The notes beneath the pieces are model-generated. The model was not told where the DNA came from. It made no database searches and worked only from the letters and a program-made list of their open reading frames with translations. This document shows positions 24,701 to 40,243 of a stretch of DNA of 64,000 nt, piece by piece. Made by a program: the position numbers and the translations under genes. Where the stretch lies: positions 2,556,001 through 2,620,000 of the forward strand of contig JBBDHG010000054.1 of NCBI GenBank assembly GCA_037951165.1, read 5' to 3'. Source of the stretch: Lophius americanus. Taxonomy: Eukaryota > Chordata > Actinopteri > Lophiiformes > Lophiidae. How positions within the stretch are numbered: the first letter of the stretch is position 1; each line of letters opens with the position of its first letter.

Positions 24701-27700
24701 GAGACCAGTGCATGTCCCTAGACTTCAACACTGCCACCCTTGCTGTGCAGGACAGGCAAAGATGAAGAGTCAGGCTCTCAATAGAATCACCAATCAACAA
24801 GTGATTTATATTAGAGTATTACTAGTGGTACATATAAATTTAAGTGTTTGAAGCAGGCAAAAATTGGGAAGCACAAGGATCATAGCCACTTTGTGGTGGC
24901 TAATATTATTTCCTCTTTATCTTTATCAAGTTGTTATAAACTGCACATACGTACAGAAAAACATTTTGAAATGTGTTCTCTGCATTTGACCCATCCCTGA
25001 GGAGTAGTGGTCTGCTCCTGTCAGGCACCCAGGGAGTAATTTGAGGTTCAGGGTCTTGCTCAAGGACCTCGGACATGTAGACTGCAGGGGCAGTCCGGGT
25101 ATTGAACCAATGATCTTCCAATTGGGTGACGACCACTTTGCCTCCTGAACTACGGCCAACTATAGTAGTAGACAACTTGTTTAGTGTTCCCGGTTTGCAG
25201 AGGTTAGGACCTCCAGAAGTGGTCTGAGGAAGGACACTAAGTAATCAGCAATAGGGTCATGGGTGCCCCAGGCTCGAATCCCAATCCCACAGGAAAGCTA
25301 TTAAAGCACAAATTGTAAAAGAAATAATAAAAATAAATACATTCATTTCTTTTTTTAGATGAAAAAAATAAGGTGTCCGAATACTCAGACAGTCTCAAAA
25401 CTTTTTTTGCAGCTAGGGGTGGACCTGTATGAAGCAGTTGGTTTTAATGTTATGGCTGATCAATGAAAAGGACGTGCTAGACTTTAACAAAATGAGATTA
25501 CTGACAAAAAAAACCGAAATGCCTTTTTGTTGGGGTGAAGTTATCGACGAGGAGCTACAATAAGTGGACTGATCCTCACCTTTGTATCCGTGAACCTTCT
25601 GGATCCAGGAGAGGGGGTTGACTTTCATCAGGGAGTAGGGAATGCTGATCACGTGGATCCGATTCATGACACTCTGCCATGACAGCAGACATCCATCATC
25701 ACACCAGCACCCAAATATTTGACAAGTTTAATAACTGCATGAAGTCCCTGAACACAAGCTGAGAGTCATGACAAGATTTAACCACTGACTTTAAACTTGC
25801 AACTGCAGGTCATACATTAGCTTTAGGTAAAACAAACCGCAGGTTTGAAATCAGTTGTTTACGCTGGCTTGAGAAGAAGAAAGAAAAAACATGGGGTATT
25901 CTCTGAGAGGGAAGATGTGGGTCAGGTTAATTAGCTGAGCTTGGATCTTTCTGACTATAGAACACGTGTGTTGGTTTTAACAGTGGGTTTTGTGACCACT
26001 CACAGTTAGAACACCGTGCCACAATCCAGCCTCTCTCTTGAAGTCCAGGACATTTGTTATCGTCTCAGCTGTGAATTAAAAAGAAGATTTTGCCACCATT
26101 GGAAGGAGAAAGACATTTGTATTCTATATCTGAGCAGCCAAACATCAACGCATGGCTTTCAGCTGAACACAAGCGCTGTGCCGACTAAATTCTGATGGCT
26201 GCAACACTGACTCAGAAACACAGGAACAGCCTGGGAGGGTCTCTAAGGGCCATCAGTGCAGTTTTTTAGAAAAGAACTGGGACAGGGGAGGAGAAGAGGT
26301 GCCTCAGGCTCTTTTTTTCTAATGCGCACAAGACTCAGGTCTGACGAATAGAAGAACACTCAAGCAAAGCAGAGCAGTTTTTATTGAACTAGGCGGTAAT
26401 AACTTTCCAACAGGATCTAAGAGTAACGTGAAGAGGAGACTCTGTGACACCATAATTATAAAAAATAGGTTTATTTAATGAATGTGTTCTGTGTTGTCCA
26501 ACCTGCAGCAGTCCGTAAGAAAAAATACAACAAAATGCAGTACCAAAGAAATCCCAATACATGTAGTCATTTTTCTCCTATATGGTCTGTTTCTTTCTCT
26601 CCATCTCTCCACCAACACCACATGACCAACTGGATGTTTTTCCCATGTCTTAGAAATCAATACATGGTTGATAAATCGTGAGAGCACCAAAGCATGGGTT
26701 CTCGATGAGTGCATGCAAATTGCCTCGCTCACCTTCAGTGTAGCCACAGGCCTGTGTGAGGGCATGACAGTGAGTCAGCATGGCAGAGTGCGACACTGTG
26801 ATACCCATAGTGCTTCCTTCCTTGCTGGTTTTATACTGAATGTCAGAAACAGAGAGGAGTACCTCATTATTAATGACCTAATGTATTAAACATTAATTAA
26901 ATATACGGGGATGTATTTGTCATCTTTGAAGCTACAAGTACCTCAATGTAGGCTATGTCATTGTTGGCTTCCTGGATTGGAGGATGCCAGTCTTTGGGGG
27001 GCTTCACAACGTGTTTTCCATCTGTCACAAACCACAGTAATCTCGGCCAGCCTGCAGAGACAGAGACGTGAAATAAGCTCAAACCAGATGTAACGATCCA
27101 GTGGGTCAAAAACAAAAATAAAGCAGATTGTACCTTTAAAAGTGGCTACCTCCCCTGTTTGTGCTTTAGGCAAGCCTTTCTGACAAGCGTCAGTGGTCAG
27201 CGCCAACGTGACGCCACAGCTGCCCAACAGAAAACCAATCTGCTGGCTTCCTGCATCCTGGGGAGAGAATGGAAAAACAGTTCTTACTGATAAACATGCT
27301 GGCAGAATGGGTCTGTCACGCTGCAGTCAAACATTAAAGGAGTAAATAAATTCAGAATATAAAAGCCTTGGTGAGAGATGCCATGAGGAAATGCAGGAAT
27401 CGTATCAGGGAGGGAGTAAATATGAAACCCCCCCGACTCTGCATCAAAGCAACAGCAGGTGAGAAAGCAGAGTGACGGCCGATCGCTATTAAAAACTTCA
27501 CCGCAGAGCATGAAAGCCCGATCATAGCGGGAGTGAAGCCCAAGATTTGGCACACACTTCATAACATTTGATTGGCTGTGTAAATTAGCTTCCAGCTAGA
27601 CTTGTGCCGAGTGAAGCCTACTGAGCAGGTGGGATGAAGAGGAGAGAAGACGAATGAGGTAGAATAAGAATCAAGGCAGAGAGAATGAAGTGATGAGTGT

Positions 27701-30700
27701 CTGAATCCAGAGAAATTTTCACCTCGTTTAAATGTCATTCATTACAGCAGTGTCTGCAAATTTAATACATGCTTTAGAAGAGAATTAATATTCAGTCCAT
27801 GCGACCAATGTGGATGAATCTGAATGGGTGTGAGATGACTGGTACACAAAAAAACAGTTGTTATTAGTGCGCTCAAAAAATAAATTTCTCAGCAAATGCG
27901 ATGTTATTCAGTAGAATACCTGGTATAAAGTTAATCATGAATATCTACACAGAAACAACCGCATTGCACATCTGATCTCATTCTATCGTTTACGGACCAA
28001 ATGTCCAGCAGATGTCCCTACTGCTCTTCTACCGCTCTTCATCGCTTCTGTAGATGTTAAGAAGGACTGGAGATTTTTACCTTTCTGGTCAGTGGCACCT
28101 CAATAGGCACAGGGACCAACTCTGCCAGAAGGCAGCCGTAGAAGGCCACCATGAACATCACCGGGTCGTTGTTGGGGAAAACGAGTGCAACCTGTGGATG
28201 TATCACGGACACGACATGTTAAGGTGTGACGTTACACAGATCCTCTTTAAGTCAAAGTATGGACAGCAAGGGTTTTGCAACAGGTATCATGATCAAAAGC
28301 TGAAAATAAATTTTACTTACAAACAAGAGAGTGTTTTTCTAAATATATCTACATTTTTGCCAGACTGACAGGAGTGCAAGGTTTTATGAGTTTTAAGCAT
28401 GATAACAGCCAGCAGAAATGTGATTTATTGGCAAGAAAAAACTTTAAATAAAGCACATCTGGAAGGGAAAAGCCAGAACTATTAAGATTTCACTAAAACT
28501 TACTAAATAATAATAATAATGCTGTTTTAAACTAAAAAGCAAGGAACAGCCACACACTCTTCTTCTTTGCTCTTTTCTCTCCTGTTTCATTTTCCATACT
28601 TCTTCATGCAGGCTTTACTCTTCCTCCAGCTTTACATCTTTAACTGTTGCTATTACTGTTAATAGCAATGTTGGAAGAAACTGACCTCGTTCTACCCATC
28701 CACTTCCTAAACCTGATTTGCGGCGGTGAATTTAACCAACCACAGGAGAACATAGTTACATGTCTTGACTTACTCTGTCGCCAGGCATGAGCAGAGGCTC
28801 ATTCCTGGTGCTCAGCTTGTTCAGCACAGTGTAGGCCAGCTTCTGACTGCGGGTCCATAATTTACCTGCAAGCATGAATGAAGAGCTTCAACAACATCAC
28901 AGAGTCACTGCAGCTAAGAGACTTCAGCGAAAAGGTATTGCATACAGACACAGCCCCTTGTTCCTTTATTGGAACAGACAAAGTAACCAAGAGTTGATAT
29001 TGTTATGTACCTTCACTCATCTACCGTCTACGGTGTGGTACCTACCATAGGTGAGTGTGTAGATTGGCTTGCCAGCGTTGTCTAGTGCCGTTAGACAGGG
29101 ACTCTTGGGTTGAGTTGTGCCCCACCGTTGTAAGGCCGCTGGCAAGGAAGGAGGCCACTTGTTGACCAACCCGATGTGCTCTCCATCCAGGGGACTCATC
29201 TGTTGGCCCTCTGGCTTTGGCTGGTTGGGATCTGGCTCCTGGACTAAACAAGCATCGTAAAAAGAGGGAGAATAGTCATAAAGGGGATTCAATGAGCAGC
29301 AGAACTTGTTCCTGCCTCACTGGTACCTTTTGAGCTCTGAATTCTCTTCAAATGAAGACAGGTGATTGAACGGGGGCTGAAGGTGGCCTGTTTTCCCTCT
29401 TTCTCAGTCTTATTTGGCTTCCATCTCTGACAAACTTGCAGCTTGTTCAAAAACAGAAAGCTTTCTTCATCCTTTACATTCAAGCTCCCTGCTCTACCTC
29501 TTTGGCTTCTATCGCTTTGTCACAATTTTCCTCACACTCTAGTGAACTCTCTGAATAGTAGATTTCAAAGCTGTTTCACTGAGCTGGCAAGAAGTCTCTG
29601 CCAAATCAAACACCTATCAGGAATAGAACTTTTTTTTATGTTTCTGCTCACTCCAAGTAGAGTACTGTGTTTTGCTATGGGATAGTTTCTATGCCAAAGT
29701 CAAGGAAGCTTTAAAATTACCTGCTGATGTATGATTATGCTACTGTGTTTATTCAGCCTGGCAGAATACCACCCAAAAGCCCACTGGATGGTCTGGTTGG
29801 AATGGAGGAAATGGTTGGACAGGGCTGGTCCACTGTGGGCATGTTTCTCCACACTGTGTCCCTAGCACACCTGGTGGTCCCAGATCCAACCAGACATAGT
29901 AAGAACCACTCATCCAAAAGTGCAACTTGATTGTTTATTTGTGAGGCGCTGTGAGGTGAATGCAATATCTGTATCTCAGCTGCATGCAGCAAGAATTTGA
30001 AGAATAAAAAAAAACACTTGAAGCTGGAAAGAGGAGGTGAGTTTGTGTCCTGCTAAAGTCTCTGATCAGCATGCTGATCACGCCACAGAGCATGGGTGGC
30101 CTTTTCATGATTTATCGATCTAATAGAAGAAATGAAATTACTTTCGGGCCCGCTTACCATCCAGAAGCTCTTCAAAGTCGTCAACGAAGAACTCTCGCAA
30201 TGGCGGCCGCTTTGGTCTCTTCAGAGTGTTGAGCAGCTGCTGGATTTTGGAGGAGACGCGACTGTTGACTGGAACCCCTGCACAATGACATTTGAGGGGA
30301 TGAAACATGAAAAAGGCGTGGGGGAGAGAGAATAAACACAGCAAGCCAAGGATATGACGTGAAGAAAAATACAGAGATAAAAATTAAGAACATCATGGTG
30401 GAAATGGATGTAATGAAGCAGACGGAAGCGGATAGAATAGAGAATTGAGATTGATAGAGCGATTGAATAACTGAGGGGGACAGATAATGGAAGAAAACAG
30501 GTCAGCTTGGCGCTCTAATGATACACTGAGGACAAGAAGCTGTCACTCACACTGGGGCATGACAAAAAATAGTGGACCTGGGGTTTAGACGTTACACTCT
30601 TTAGTCACCCCACAATCACTGACAAACTTCACAGGCTTAAATGAATCTGAAATGAGGAGCCTCCTCGTCTGCTGCCTAGCAACAACGACATAGTCTGTGT

Positions 30701-33700
30701 GATGAGAGGTTCATCAAGGGGCTAAAAAGGTGTCTGTTTCACATCGTCTCTGACAAATTAATATTTGTGGGAGGCTAAAACCAACCATTCCATCACGGTC
30801 AAATCAAGTAGGTTTAAATCGGCCAACCAGAACTTAAATAGTTCTGGTTCGCCGAACCAATTACAGATTTGGATCTCCGTAAGACAAAGGATCATGAACA
30901 CCGGAGCAGAAGAGAAAAGAAAGAGGAGTATTAAGCATGAGAGAAGAGGGGAAGTGTCCCGATTGATTTCCTCCACATTTTGGATGGTGTGGACTATAAT
31001 CATCAACAGACATCATTTCCCCCACATGAATTCTTGCTGAGTTTGGGAGGGGTGGTCCGTGTCAGACATTCCAGACAGTCACAGGAGAGAAGACCACAGC
31101 TGCACACAGCTTGCTTGATCTATCTTACTATAATAAGCCTGGCTCACACAGACTCCGCTGCTCATGTAGGGGCAGATGCAGTGGGAAAAGACGGGTGGGG
31201 GTCAGATCCGCAACTGATAGCCAATTAGAAGACCCTAGACACGTGTGAAACATCTGAGGTCCCTGAACCCCACCCACTCAAAGGCCATGAACATTAAAAT
31301 CACAGCCAACCAGGATCCACCTGTGAAAGACTATAGACTATAATTAACTTCTTTATTTCAAAATGTATCCATCACAGCATTAAATCACTCTGGCACGCAC
31401 TTCCTGTAGTTTAAGTCCCACACCAGGAAGTTCTCAAAAGATTGTGTCAATTGTGTCTTATCCTTTTATGTAATACACTTTTTCCTACTTAACACATTAT
31501 TTTTCAACGACACTGTATACTATGTAGTTCAATGTTATGAAAGTTGATGCCTGAAGTCACTTTAATGTTTAGGAAACATCACATTAATGGACGAACACCT
31601 ACATTTATTTCCCCATGAGGACGAATAGAGCCTTTTCTCTTCGATTCTGTTCTATTCTATTCTAATCAGTGGTCGCCAAATGGTGGTCCATGGGAGAAAT
31701 ATGGATTTGGTAGGATTCCATTCCAGATGACAATCCCCTTTGACATAATAACAATAATAATAAATATAAACAAATAAATCAATTTTCCGTCGTTAAATTT
31801 TGACCCAGAGGACCAGAGTAAAGGGCGAGAGGGTTTGTATTCTGAACCACTGAGCAGTTTTACTTCAATACCCTCCAGAGAGTATCACAGCATCTTAATG
31901 TTTCGTATTTGTAATTGATGGAAAATAAACCACACCACAAATGTTTATCCTTATGATAGGTTGTATCCCCGTCTTAACAGTTTTAGTCCACCCCCTGAGC
32001 TCTATGGCACAAAATGACAAGCTTTACTCGTGTTTAACCAAAGTATAAGTGGAAAGATCCAACATATAAATGTCACAACTGATTAACATGATTCATATGT
32101 GGAAAATTTGTTGAAGCTAGAATGATGTCTAATCAGTTTTCTTAATAAAAAAAAAAAAAGATAAAAGTGTAAGAGTCACCTAAAAGTCATAACAAAAGGT
32201 TTGACTGGGTAATTTGGTTAATATATTTATTCAATGGAATGGAAAGATACCCTGACGACTGTATCCCCCCATCCTCTTTATGTCAGGGACAAACTAGAGA
32301 GACAAATACTTGGATTAATTAACGGCTAGTATTTGGTCTTTTAAAATGTTAACAAATACACATCACGGTTTGAAAGCGTCATTAGTAAACACAAATACAG
32401 CATCAGCATCTGAGAAGGGACAGAACACTCGGTTTTCTACACTAATTATTGAGCATAACATGGCAGCAGTGCTTGATGGTTGCCATTGTTAGGCTGCAGG
32501 CTTGTGTTAAAGGTCGTTGTGAGAAACACAAAGTGACAGGAGTCAGTGTCTCAGTGTGAAGACAGAAAACCATTATGTCAACATGCAAATTATTCCCAAC
32601 CCCTCGGTGAATAGTTCCAACTGTTATGGAAACGTATCTACACACACAATTACGTCACACATTGTTCAATCTCTTTGCAACAAACTTGTTATCCAAAAAA
32701 AAAAAAAAAAACCTGACACACATAGAGGAATCATCATGACTGAATTTACTTTGGCAATGCATGTATTTTTGGTAATCATCCACGACCTGGACAAGCGCTG
32801 GACCTGACAGTGGAGGTGACACAGACATCCACGGACAGAATAGCACACACACGCACACACACACACTCACACACAGCATAATGCACATTGAGCTGAGTTT
32901 ATAAATACCATTCATTAAAGTGAGGGATCCTTCACCTCTGCACTCACAGCCTGGAGAAAAGACACATCATCAGGATGTCAATGAGTGAGTCCCATTAACC
33001 CTTGTGGGTTATGTTAGCATGTTGTATGTGTGTTTGGAAATGTGTGATAAAAAAACGTGACGACAGCCGCATATGAGCGAGAGGAGTTAAATACAGACTG
33101 TTGTTGCAGTACCATGAGAAATAAGGAGAGACCTTTCTGCTGTTCTTATTTTTATCCTAATTAATGGTCAGTGTGGGAAATATTTGATACTGAAATACTC
33201 CAAACACCAAACAGCAAAGCAGAAATAAAAAAAAAGACACTTTAGATTATTTAAATATCAATATGTTTAAACAAGCAAACTAACTAATCTTTTCCCCTTC
33301 AGGTATCCTGACAGGTAGGTGGGTTTAGCATTTATTTACCCTGAAAACCAAAACAGTGCACACATCTTTAGAGATTGGGGCTGCAGGGCACGAGGGAAGC
33401 AGGTGTGGTTTCTTTCTCTGCTGTCCATCTTTTCTTTTTTCCCTTTCTAACCTGTCAAGCTGTCAAGCTGCCTCGGCACGCAGGATGAGGATCTGGCTAA
33501 CTTGGAGAGCCAGACAGATTTTCTCTTCAAAGGAAGAGTCTGTCACTGTCCTCCAGTTGCTTGAACTGCCTTTTATTTGTGATTATTATGTGTTATTAGT
33601 TGATGAGGAAACCGGACCGGAAAGGGAGCTTGGGGGATGGGAGAAAGAATGTGGGAAAAAAGGGGGAAAAAAATGAAGCGGTCGGGGGAACAAGGAAAAA

Positions 33701-36700
33701 TATAGTGGAACAGATATCAAACAGAAAAGCAACAAAAACAACAATAACAGAAACTAAATAAGTATAGATATGCATACATGTCAGGCAAACACACATATCC
33801 ATACACGTACATATATCATTATTAAATCCATAACTATAACAGGTTGTGTTCTCCTTACTGTGAGTGTGTGTATGTGAATGGATTTGTGTTTGTGTGTGTG
33901 TATACGTGTATGTGTGTGCGACTGTGCGTAAAGGAAGAAGATTGTCACTGGATGCGGATTCCAGTGGGGGGTCATCACAACGCCAAGCTGACCCCCAACT
34001 TTAGGCATACAGTGGCCCAAGCCACCACTTCACCCCATGGTGCCCCAGAGTATGAAGGACCCGAGGCCACATGCCCCTGGCAGAACCCAGGGCAAACCCA
34101 AGGGAAAGATAGCCAGGGGCCGCAGACGAAGCACTCCAGCCAAGAGCAGGCCTAGAGAAGGGAACTAAATAAGAGAAACCTAAGAGCTTTCAGTGGGGCT
34201 GGAGAGGTGGACTGTTGGAGAATCTCGAGCAGTGATTTGTGCCAGACTGACGGACTGACAGACTGACTACAGAGAGGACAGACGGACAGACAGCAGGGAG
34301 AGAGAGACACAGATGACCCTGTGTCTGTATGAATGCACGAGCTGGAAACTCACCATCTGCGGTCTCCATGACGCTAGTGTGGTTATTGTAGCCCCTGGAA
34401 ACGCCTCTCACCGAGGCCACCTGGGGACGCTCCGCGTGACGCGAGGAGCGCTCCGACAGCCCCGTCACATCAGGGGGCGCCGAATGGTTATCTGTGATGA
34501 GTGGGGTGTCGGGGGTTAAAAGGGCAACCGCCAGGCTCACTCTGGGTTGATGTTGCTACGTGACAATTGGCTTGTAAACAGACTGATGTGCTATCGTAGG
34601 AATATGACTGACAGGCAGAGAGCATTTTTGGATAATCTAACAGTGTGGATTTAAGATGTCACCTCGGTTTAACCTCCATCCTGTGTGTCCAAGATCATTT
34701 TAAAGAAATTCTGTTCAGCAAGTAACGTACCCACTCAAAACGTCTGAGCAGCATTTATACCTCAATTAATGACACAATGAACAATACGTCATTAAATACA
34801 TGCATTATAACATTTGGATCTTAATGAAACATAAATGTGCAGCACAAGAGCTCGATAGATCCCTGGTGAATGAATTAGTACACTTATACATCCCAGCAAT
34901 CCACTACAAATAGTCCTGCATCACATTTTACATGTGGAAGAAATTTAATGTTCAGTTATCATAGCAGTAATTTAATGTAGAAATTCAAATATATGTGTAA
35001 TATTGAAGTCAATTTGTTGTTTTTAAATACAAAAAGGATCAACAATTTTTTAAACAGAGAAGAAAATACAAGCTGTTGCTGCAAGAATCACCTATCAAGG
35101 GGTCAACTAGAAAAGGGAATCCTTCTTTACAATAGTGGGTACTAATATGTACACCATGTTTCAACAGATCTAGGAACAACTACATTTTCTTATTCTGCTT
35201 TTCTGCAAAAGGGGCTTGGGAGATTTTACTAAAGTACAAAAAATGTGTGCAAAGATTGCAAATGTGTGATGGGCTACTACATTGGCCAGGTTTCAATGAG
35301 ACTTCCAAGTTAAATAAAGGTTAAAAAAAAGATATGATCCATGTTTTCTTTTTCTGAGATTTATTTTTAAAAAAAGGATCTGTCTCCTAAATGAAAAGGC
35401 CAATCGCTATAGGGCTCCAATTCATCTTTTTGCTAGACACTGGGCTTATTCCATTCTGGTCTTTTTAAAAAAAAGAATTGTTGCAATCAGTCTCTCAATA
35501 AGTTCTAATGATGCTCATAAAGTTTGCTTTACCAGCTTAGTCTATTTTTGAACAGCAGACGTCCAAGTACGGGGATCTAAGGAGCAGGGAAAATGGGAGA
35601 CTTATTTACAACACCAGTCACTGCTGCTGCTTTATGACAGCAACCTTGAGGAGAGACCAGCCTGACAGAAATCAGACCGTTCCATCCTAATAGGATATCG
35701 CTCTGCCAGTACCGCGTGAACACACACATGGACACACACAGACATACGCCAGCAAGGCACAATTTCACTTCGCTGCTGTGTGGAGATAAATCCCCTGCAT
35801 CTCATTAACTCGCTTGTCCCCCTTGCATGGTTCTGTGGAATGAGGAGCTTTGACAGGGAAGCGGATGCAAAGCTTTTTATAGGACTGAATGACAGTGAGA
35901 TGGAAGACAGCGGTGACTAATTAGAGAGACATGAATTAAAACTATCAGTAGGTTTCCCTTTTCTTGGCTGCCCAAGGTCTGTTTTGCATCTTTAGGGAGA
36001 TATAGCCTCATTTCAGGCAGATGTATGAAACACCTCCGCCTCTCTGTGATTGAAGAAAAGCAATGGAATGCACCAAACCATTTCTGATATCTGCAAATGT
36101 AAGGTAATTGAAAAAGTCTGCAGATTCGGATTCACAGTGATATTCAACCATTTTTCGAAGCAGGGTGTTCTGCTGACTTTTTCTTACTGCTCGACTGTAC
36201 GTGAATGTATCTGATATAATACTGTCCTTGCTTGTTAGGACAACGTTCTCCTTCTGGTGACTCATTCAGAAACCTCAGTTTTTTCCGACAGGATAGCTGA
36301 AGCTGTTGGTTAATAACTGAACTAGCACTCACAGATCATCCTAAGTGGAACGTAGATGATTAATGATTAACAAAAAAATATATGAAAGAGACAAGGACAA
36401 GAATGGAAAAGCACGTACTGAAAGGCCATACCCCGCGAGACAGGATGAGTGTGTCACTGACCTAGCTGTGTCTGTGCCATAAGATCAGCCAGTGCGGTAG
36501 CTGCGGCGTTGGCGTTGAGGGCTGCGAGGGCGGCGGTGTTGTTAATGGATCTCCCTCCAGGGTGGGATGAAGTGGATGATGCTGAGGACGAGGTGGATGA
36601 ACCCTGGATGACACGGTTAAACCAATGCTCGACAGCTGGGTGGCTGTGGCCCTGGTAGGGAGTAGAGGTCGCCAGACGTCCCTGCCGTCGCAGCGAGCCC

Positions 36701-39700
36701 TCGTCTTCTGATGCCGAGGAGGTGTCTGTGTTTGAAAGGTAAAGACAGGTGATTTTGTAGAAAAAAATCTAGTAAACAGTTAAGCCATAAGAGCCAGGAA
36801 CTGTTAGTTGTCAACTAGGAACACTTTAAAAATGCATATATACCATGCTTGCATACAACACATACACAAACAAAAATAACTTACCTTTAAGCCATATCCG
36901 ATATTATTATGAAACCATGTACAGCTTTGCGAACTATAACTTATGATGAATTCATCATGTCTTGGTTGAGAGTCAAGTCATTGACGATTTCATCGCATGA
37001 AGTAACTGAAGAGTGTGTTTGAGTAAAAATAGCCCGGACAGGAAGGGCTTCAGAGCAAATCAAGAATCATTCAAAATGCAAGTATTCCACTTCATCAGCC
37101 AGGCTCTGAAAAATGTTTGTTCTTTCAACAGAATTGCTGAAGTTATCTGATTTCTGTCAGGCAGAAAATAGAAGAAGTAAAAAATCTCGTGCATAATCAG
37201 CATCATCCACTAGAGAAATACTTTAAACATCTATTTCGAAATAAGCAAGAAATTCCACAATGTGCCCCATTATCAAACATTGATGAAGAAAAAGTAAAAG
37301 CCTCGCGCTGTGACAGTAATGAAATTACTGAGTGAAATACCAGGATCATGTAATTTCCAGCCCGGGGTAGAAATAAATACGAACATTACCACAATGACTT
37401 TTGTGTGCGATTCTTTTATTGCTGGTGAACGCAACGTCATTTCTCCAGAGGGATCTAGTTTCGCCTGGAAAGTCAGTTCACTTAGACATGCCCTGTTTGA
37501 AGCTGGGTTTTCATGGACCCCAATACTCTGATTAGAATCAGTTCAAAAGCCCAATCAGAATGAAAAAGTAAGAAAGTAAGAACTAAATAGTAAGAAATAA
37601 TGAACGCTACCGACTAGTCCAAGAAAAACATGAATGAAGCCGTGATAGACCGAAATGGTAAATCAATTAAAAACTGCTGGAAAAACTTGAAGATAACAGT
37701 TACAAAGTCAAACCTCACAACAACAAAGTGGATCAGAACCACCAACGTCCCATTTTATGAGCAAGGAATGAAGAACCGTGGTGAAGGTCTCTGAACATGG
37801 CATGGATCTGGGTATTCAGCATGAATCATGGGGTGAAGAGTCTCTGACTAGTGGTTAGCTACCTTTAATTTAGCTAGCAAGGCTGGGCTATTTTGGATGA
37901 TGTTGATGTCGCAAGCTAACTTAAAGTTTGCTTTTATAGCTGTCATAAAGTAGAAGCAGGTTTTCTGGCGCTAGCCCTGTACCTTTAATTGCCTCCAGTG
38001 AAGGAGTGAACCTGATTTATAAATCAAGCTGTATTTATTCATCATAATAACAACAAAAATAGCTTTTGATGTAAAACACTCTTATTTTCATCGCTTTTGT
38101 GTTGTGCCTCATGTAAACACCAAATCCTATTGGATCCCATGTCATGTAAACAATTGAGACAAAGTCTTCAATCAAAATGCAAAGGAGTGTAGGTGTGAAC
38201 CCAGCTACTGCTTCTATCTATCCACCTTCCTTATAAGGATGGTGTCAGCCCTGTGAACCTACACATCTGGATTTTATGTCTCATCTGCCAAACCGGGGTT
38301 ATGTGGTGGACAATAGAGAATAATATAAGACGTGCATCGGCGCTTTTCAATTGATAGAAGCTGTTGGCAACCTGCCGATAAAAGACTGAAGAAGGTTTTC
38401 AATAGAACTGCAAACGCAATTCAGTTATGCTGTGATGGAGCCAGGATACAGCTGTCTCAACCCTCTGCAGAACCTGATCCATAATCTTGGTTTATTGGAA
38501 GACCATTTTATTTCAACATAGCTTTGTCTACCAATCCCTTTTAGCTCTCGGTTTTAAGAATGCTAGCTTTTCGTTTGAAGCAACAGGCTTTGCCCCCACT
38601 GCCGTTTGACTCCTTCAACTGAGGTTTGGTGGGCTGCAATACATATAAACATCTTCTTTCCTGGTGTACTTCAAATGCTGTATTACTACTACTTTGAGCG
38701 TCTATCCAGCGTACATTTCTAAGTTGCTTTTTCACCGTGGTAAGGAAAAAAATCTTACCGCCACAGCCCTAGCATTAATGTCGGCCCTGCAAGGTCCAGA
38801 ACATGTTCACACATCTCAAAATATGATATTGAAGTCTCTGAGCATACTTCACTAAATAAAGCTTTAATAATATGGAAATCCTATCCCAAGTCCACTGAGA
38901 GGATGAGAGAGCGAGGGAGACGTCTTGAAAAGAGATTAAGTCTGGGTCTGTGATCAGCATGTGCCAAATGATGTTCCCTAAACCAATGGGCCTTCATGTA
39001 ATTAATCTGCTTCTTAATCACTCACAGTGTGAAGCTACGAATAAAACTCACTGATTGAGTAACTGCTAAAATAACCGTTACCTCCCTCAACTTTTCAGGA
39101 CGCTTTCAGGAGTCTGTCTGTGTGGGAGGCAGAAGGAGGATTGATTTTAAGAAGCTACAATATTATGTCTGCACATCCAGCGGACTCACGGGGGTTATCT
39201 CACATTTTCTATTCCATTTGTTATTCCTCTGCTACTCTCCAATCTATCCACCAATCTCAGTAACCTTGATGCACTTAGACAGTGGGAGAGAGGGGGTCTG
39301 AATGTAAAGTAGAAATAGACAGGAGGAAAAAGTGGCAAAGAAATGAAAGAGAAAGAAATGGTTGAGTCACAGATAGACAAACAACAAAGATAGCGAAGAG
39401 TGACTAAGAGACAGATAACCAGTGATGTAACTATGTAGATATAACAGAGATATAAAAGGAGACATATGGACGCAAAGAAAACAGAACCTCCGACGATAGC
39501 AAAAGTCATGATCACATGATCAGTCACACCTATTCTTGTGCAGCAGTCAAATATCATATAATACCATTCGACTTTGCCGACATCAAAACGGTCGGTTCCT
39601 GAAAGTAAGAGAATTTCTGAACCGACTGTGCACAAATGGCCTCCTCCGTACGGGAGCCTGTAGGCTATCACTAACCTTTACCCAAACACATTAGTCGTTG

Positions 39701-40150
39701 AGATGTACATGTATTACTGAAAATAGGATAAAGAAGCTAAAAGGCGACGCTCTGATCTAAATATTAATATGAGCGTGTTATATAACGCTCATGATGACAG
39801 TGTTGACATGGTAATGTTTAGACGGTATAGATCGGATCATGTTCATGCTTACATTCAAATTGGACACTTAAGGCTCATGGAATGTCGAATTGAATTTGTT
39901 TTATGAATTAGTTTTGCAGTTTTGCAGTGCTGTAAAAAGATAGAATACAAGGGAAAACCCTTGACTAATCGCCCTACCATTATGGCCCATTTAAACCCTT
40001 TGCTAATAAAGTCTCGTTAAATCACACAGAAAATGTATCAATAAATGATACAGCCATTCTACTGTGTGCTCATCAAAATGTGTCGCTTCCATTAGCATTG
40101 GAATGAATGCAGAGCTCCTTATTCTCTTTCATTTAAATATGTCTGCATGT

Positions 40151-40243
<93 letters not shown>

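Noticed and set aside
25262..25285. B-box-like CTCGAATCCC
   Set aside because: No A box or tRNA fold upstream; at most part of another SINE fragment.
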